Assembly (NCBI GenBank): GCA_050249455.1
Contig: JBFWQM010000030.1
Location: 1 to 29,880, forward strand
From: JBFWQM01 sp050249455
GTDB taxonomy: Bacteria > Pseudomonadota > Alphaproteobacteria > MPNO01 > VGEU01
Direction: 5' to 3'
Length of the DNA: 29,880 nucleotides
Numbering within the stretch: position 1 is the stretch's first letter; each line of letters begins with the position of its first letter. The position numbers and the translations under genes were made by a program. This document shows, in pieces, positions 24,902 to 29,880 of the stretch. The notes beneath the pieces are model-generated. The model saw only the letters and a program-made list of their open reading frames with translations. It made no database searches and was not told where the DNA came from.

Positions 24902-25402
24902 ATGACCGGCTTCGTCCAGCTCGCCGCCGACCACGCGCACGTCCCGGCGCCGATCACCGCGCTGATCGCCGAGTACGCCCATGTCATCGACAACGACCGC
25001 ATCGAGGCGTGGCCGGATCTCTTCACCGATCCCTGCCTCTACACCATCGCCACCCGCGACAACCTGGAGCGCGGGCTGCCGGCGGCGCTGCTGCTGTGCG
25101 ACAGCCGCGGCATGCTGCTGGACAGGGTCGTCTCGGTCCGTCGCGCCAACATCTTCGTGCCGCACCGCTACCGCCACTTCGTGAGTTGCCTGCGGGTGAC
25201 GGAGGCGGGCGAGGGGTTCGTGCGGGTCAGCTCGAACTACCTGGTGGTGCGGACTATGCGGGATGGCGCGATGAGCGTTTTCTCGACCGGGGAGTACCGT
25301 GACAAGATCGTGCCCGGCCCGGACGGGGCGCCGCGGTTCGCCGAGCGCGTGGTCGTGCTCGACCACAGCATCGTCAACAACCTGATCGCGCTGCCGATCT
25401 GA
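24902..25402 (+). CDS. Aromatic-ring-hydroxylating oxygenase, beta subunit
   Basis: A 166-residue small subunit with the NTF2-like fold of the ring_hydroxyl_B family. Typical segments are EYAHVIDNDRIEAWPDLFTDPCLYTIATRDN, then DSRGMLLDRVVSVRRANIFVPHRYRHFVS, then SSNYLVVRTMRDGAMSVFSTGEYRDKIV. It has a structural role, forming alpha3beta3 hexamers with the large subunit. The ATG follows the alpha-subunit TAG with no gap, so translation is tightly coupled. Together the two genes define a two-component-type oxygenase core. The amidohydrolase gene starts 43 bases downstream. Confidence 0.93.
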   Translation: MTGFVQLAADHAHVPAPITALIAEYAHVIDNDRIEAWPDLFTDPCLYTIATRDNLERGLPAALLLCDSRGMLLDRVVSVRRANIFVPHRYRHFVSCLRVTEAGEGFVRVSSNYLVVRTMRDGAMSVFSTGEYRDKIVPGPDGAPRFAERVVVLDHSIVNNLIALPI

Positions 25403-25445
25403 CGGACAGGGAACTCACGAGACAAGAAAACAAGGAGGCTTCACC

Positions 25446-26783
25446 ATGCGCACCCACGTCCAGTGCGGCTGGCTGTTCGACGGCCAGTCCGACAAGCCGG
25501 CGACAGACCGGACCATCGTGTTCGAGAACGACCGCATCGACTATGCCGGGCCGACGGCGCAGGCGCCCAGGCCGCGCGACGGCGACACCGTGCTGGACTG
25601 CACCAGGGACTACGTGCTGCCCGGCCTGATCGACGTCCACGTCCACCTTAGCTACGGCAACGCCCAGGCGAACGAGGACATCGACATCTACGCGACGCCG
25701 GAGTACCGGGCGCTGCGCGCGATGAACGCGGCGCAGCAGGTGCTGCGGGCCGGCTACACCTCGATCGCCGACCCGGCATCGACCGGCTACACCTCGACCG
25801 CGGTGCGCGATGCGATCAACGCCGGCATGTATCCCGGCCCGCGCGTCACCACTTCCGGCCGCCAGATCACGTCCCGCCAGGGCCTCGGCGACTGGTACCC
25901 GAGCTGGATCGGGGCGCCCGACAGCTCGATCGGCCGTCTGGTCAGGAACACCGACGAGGCGGTCGAGGAGATCCGGCTGCAGGTCAAGAACCGGGTCGAC
26001 TTCATCAAGGTCACCCTCGACGGCCTGCACCGCAACCCGGCGGACGCCGGGCTGATGGCGTGCTTCAACCAGCGTGAGGTGGACGAGATGGTCGGCGAGG
26101 CCCATCGCCTCGGCCGCAAGGTGGTGACCCACGCACGCGGCCGCGAGGCGGTGCTCTTGTCGGCGCGCGCCGGGGTCGACATCATCCTGCACGCCTTCGA
26201 GATGGACGACGAATGCATCGAGGCCGTGGTCAAGTCGGGCTCGATCCTGTCGCCGGCACTGACCTTCCTGGTCAACACCATCGAGTTCACGCGGCCGTCC
26301 GACCCGTGCTTCAAGTGGCGGCCCAACATGAACCGCCGCGACATCGACATGGCCTGCGAAGGGCTGGTGAAGGCGCGCAAGGCCGGCATCCCGTTCATGG
26401 TCGGCACCGATTCCGGGTTCGCCATCACGCCCTATGGCGAATGGCACGCGCGCGAGCTGGAGATCATGGTCGACTACATCGGCTTCACGCCGGGCGAGGC
26501 GCTACGCTGCACCACCGGCGGCAATACAGGGCTGCTGCGCGAGGGCAATAATGTCGGGCGCATCGCCGAGGGCGCGTTCGCCGACTTCATCGTCTGCGCC
26601 GCCGACCCGCTGAAGGACATCCGCTCGCTGCAGCGCAAGGAGAACCTGAAGGCGGTCTGGCTCGGCGGCAAGCCGGTCCCGCTCGATGCGGCGCCGGAGC
26701 CCGCGCGCTATCCGTGGGAGTTCTCCTACCGCCAGTGGAACGACGTCTACACCCGCGACCGGGTGAAGGAAGCGACGGCGTAA
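25446..26783 (+). CDS. Metal-dependent amidohydrolase (imidazolonepropionase-like)
   Basis: A 445-residue cytoplasmic amidohydrolase-superfamily enzyme. Metal ligands visible are H65 and H67 in GLIDVHVHLSYG, Lys188 in VDFIKVTLDG (probably carboxylated and bridging), H229 in VVTHARG, H249 in IILHAFEMDD and D322 in FMVGTDSGFA. This is the binuclear set of the imidazolonepropionase/prolidase-like group. The N- and C-terminal beta-sandwich parts (WLFDGQSDKPATDRTIVFENDRI and GAFADFIVCAADPLKDI) are intact. GAGGCTTCACC before the ATG gives an acceptable ribosome binding site. It follows the Rieske oxygenase genes and could hydrolyse an amide, lactam or lactone in the same pathway. Confidence 0.92.
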   Translation: MRTHVQCGWLFDGQSDKPATDRTIVFENDRIDYAGPTAQAPRPRDGDTVLDCTRDYVLPGLIDVHVHLSYGNAQANEDIDIYATPEYRALRAMNAAQQVLRAGYTSIADPASTGYTSTAVRDAINAGMYPGPRVTTSGRQITSRQGLGDWYPSWIGAPDSSIGRLVRNTDEAVEEIRLQVKNRVDFIKVTLDGLHRNPADAGLMACFNQREVDEMVGEAHRLGRKVVTHARGREAVLLSARAGVDIILHAFEMDDECIEAVVKSGSILSPALTFLVNTIEFTRPSDPCFKWRPNMNRRDIDMACEGLVKARKAGIPFMVGTDSGFAITPYGEWHARELEIMVDYIGFTPGEALRCTTGGNTGLLREGNNVGRIAEGAFADFIVCAADPLKDIRSLQRKENLKAVWLGGKPVPLDAAPEPARYPWEFSYRQWNDVYTRDRVKEATA

Positions 26784-26815
26784 GCGGAGCGAAATCTGGC
26801 CGCGCGGCGGGCGCC

Positions 26816-26932
26816 GCACCCCCACCTCACCCCGACCCTCTCCGCCTCCCGGGGCGGAGAGGGAGCAGAGTCAACCCTCTCTGCCCTTCAGGGCGGAGAG
26901 GGTGCGAGCGCAGCGAGCGGGTGAGGGGGGTG
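26816..26932. repeat. Palindromic intergenic repeat with two hairpins
   Basis: Two hairpins lie side by side: 26836-26863 (CCCTCTCCGCC stem, 11 bp, 6-base loop) and 26875-26902 (12-bp stem with one G-T pair, 4-base loop). Near-inverted CACC..CTCACCCC and GGGTGAGGGGGG ends flank the unit, and GCGAGCGCAGCGAGCG lies inside the right end. This composition matches a dispersed intergenic repeat common in rhizobial and rhodospirillal genomes. Here it fills the space between the convergent amidohydrolase and copper-ATPase genes and may end both transcripts. Only one copy is present in the window. Confidence 0.75.
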
Positions 26933-26963
26933 CCGCCGCCGACAGGTCTTTCCGACATGGCCG

Positions 26964-29321
<2,358 letters not shown>

Positions 29322-29345
29322 GTCCGTCCCCGGAATCCCTGCGTC

Positions 29346-29375
29346 CTTATATACGGTGGGGGGGTATACCGACAA
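29346..29375 (-). promoter_or_regulatory. Promoter of the copper-ATPase gene
   Basis: On the minus strand TTGTCG (29375-29370) is followed after 16 bases by TATATA (29353-29348), or after 18 by TATAAG. A start of transcription near 29340 would give a leader of about 20 bases before the ATG at 29321. This is one of the few A/T-rich spots in the window. The spacer is occupied by a C/G tract within the palindrome described separately. Confidence 0.6.
29350..29368. promoter_or_regulatory. G-tract palindrome resembling a CsoR/RcnR/FrmR-family operator
   Basis: TATAC (29350-29354) and GTATA (29364-29368) are inverted repeats around GGTGGGGGG, with a run of seven G at 29358-29364. CsoR/RcnR/FrmR repressors recognise A/T-rich inverted ends around G or C tracts, for example the G6 tract flanked by TACT/AGTA-like ends at rcnA and the similar frmR site. 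It lies between the -35 and -10 of the copper-ATPase promoter, the ideal place for a metal-released repressor. No repressor gene is visible in the window. Confidence 0.5.
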
Positions 29376-29476
29376 GAGGACCCGATGCCGCGGCCGATCG
29401 CTGCGCCGTGGCGCTCCTTGACGGCGGCGGCGATCCTCCACAAGCTCGGGCCCTCATATCCGAGGGGAGGCACGTC

Positions 29477-29880
29477 ATGGCGGGCGGCAAGCAGCGGCCG
29501 AAGGTCATCGCGATCGAGGAGCACTACTGGGACCGCGAGCTGGCGCAGCATTACGCCGGGCGCGACGCGATGCGCGGCGGCGGTATCCTGGAGCGGCTCT
29601 ACGACCTCGGCGAGTTGCGCATCCGGGAGATGGACGAAGCCGGGGTCGACATGCAGGTGCTGTCGCACGGCGCGCCGTCGACCCAGAAGCTCGACGCCGA
29701 GACGGCGGTGAAGATGGCGCGCGCCGTCAACGACCGCCTGCACGAGGTCTGCCGCGCCCATCCCGACCGCTTCGCCGGCTTCGCCGCGCTGCCGACGCCC
29801 GACCCGAAGGCGGCGGCGGACGAGCTGGAGCGTACCGTCACCCAGTACGGCTTCAAGGGCGCGATGGTGCACGGCCTGAC
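29477..29880 (+). CDS. Amidohydrolase-2-family protein, cut by window end
   Basis: The first 134 residues of a protein of the amidohydrolase 2 (ACMSD-like) family, whose known members decarboxylate or hydrolyse aromatic-acid breakdown products using a metal. The N-terminal KVIAIEEHYWDRE has Glu-Glu-His where many family members have E-E-H or a DxHxH-like motif. Next come LRIREMDEAGVDMQVLSHGAPSTQ, NDRLHEVCRAHPDRFAGFAALPTPDPKAAADELERTV and YGFKGAMVHG, all standard for the family. GAGGGGAGG six bases before the ATG is a strong ribosome binding site. The remaining catalytic residues lie beyond the window. It may belong with the Rieske oxygenase pathway, but the copper-ATPase and the repeat stand between them. 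Confidence 0.88.
   Translation, partial: MAGGKQRPKVIAIEEHYWDRELAQHYAGRDAMRGGGILERLYDLGELRIREMDEAGVDMQVLSHGAPSTQKLDAETAVKMARAVNDRLHEVCRAHPDRFAGFAALPTPDPKAAADELERTVTQYGFKGAMVHGL

Noticed and set aside
29385..29476. Possible short plus-strand peptide starting MPRPIAAPWRSL before the amidohydrolase-2 gene
   Set aside because: The frame runs into the amidohydrolase gene in the wrong phase and has the composition of a shadow. There is no supporting ribosome binding site close to the ATG.

Overview
The window is very GC-rich, with strong third-position G/C bias and hence many long overlapping shadow reading frames. It looks like a chromosomal scaffold of an alphaproteobacterium. Three things point that way: an HWE-type sensor kinase paired with a single-domain response regulator, a perfect TTAA-N7-TTAAC CtrA-type box, and a palindromic CCCTCTCCGCC-type intergenic repeat of the kind common in rhizobial and rhodospirillal genomes. 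The species cannot be named from this sequence. A run of 100 N (12315-12414) marks a scaffold join, so gene order across it is not proven.

Left part (1-12311) holds two divergent transport-plus-catabolism operons. The minus-strand operon (6021 down to 92) encodes a FbpC/PotA-type ATPase, a fused two-domain permease, a periplasmic binding protein, a luciferase-like (LLM) flavin monooxygenase and an alpha/beta hydrolase, and ends at a textbook intrinsic terminator (31-63). The plus-strand operon (6190 to 12311) starts from a near-consensus sigma70-type promoter and encodes a ribose-type ABC importer (binding protein, double ATPase, two permeases), an isochorismatase-family cysteine hydrolase and an allantoinase-like polysaccharide-deacetylase-family protein. 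The likely logic is uptake of small organic substrates followed by oxidation or C-N/ester hydrolysis. The substrates are unknown.

Middle part (12415-23454). A second LLM monooxygenase is cut by the gap. Upstream of it on the same strand are an acyl-CoA-dehydrogenase-like flavoprotein, possibly a DszC/SfnC-like monooxygenase, and a multidomain regulator that joins a class III nucleotide cyclase, a TolB-like domain, TPR-like repeats and a LuxR-type helix-turn-helix. A CtrA-type box lies between this regulator and a divergent polytopic patatin-like lipase, which is followed by a lipoprotein gene. Next come a small Ala/Pro/Lys-rich secreted protein and the HWE kinase/response-regulator pair.

Right part (23654-29880). 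A Rieske ring-hydroxylating oxygenase (alpha and beta subunits, no ferredoxin or reductase nearby) is followed by an imidazolonepropionase-like amidohydrolase. A hairpin-rich repeat then separates it from a convergent Cu(I)-type P1B ATPase. That ATPase's promoter carries a G-tract palindrome resembling CsoR/RcnR/FrmR-family operators. The window ends inside an amidohydrolase-2 (ACMSD-like) gene. Overall this is a catabolic and regulatory accessory-type region. No tRNA, rRNA, CRISPR, transposase or phage gene was seen.
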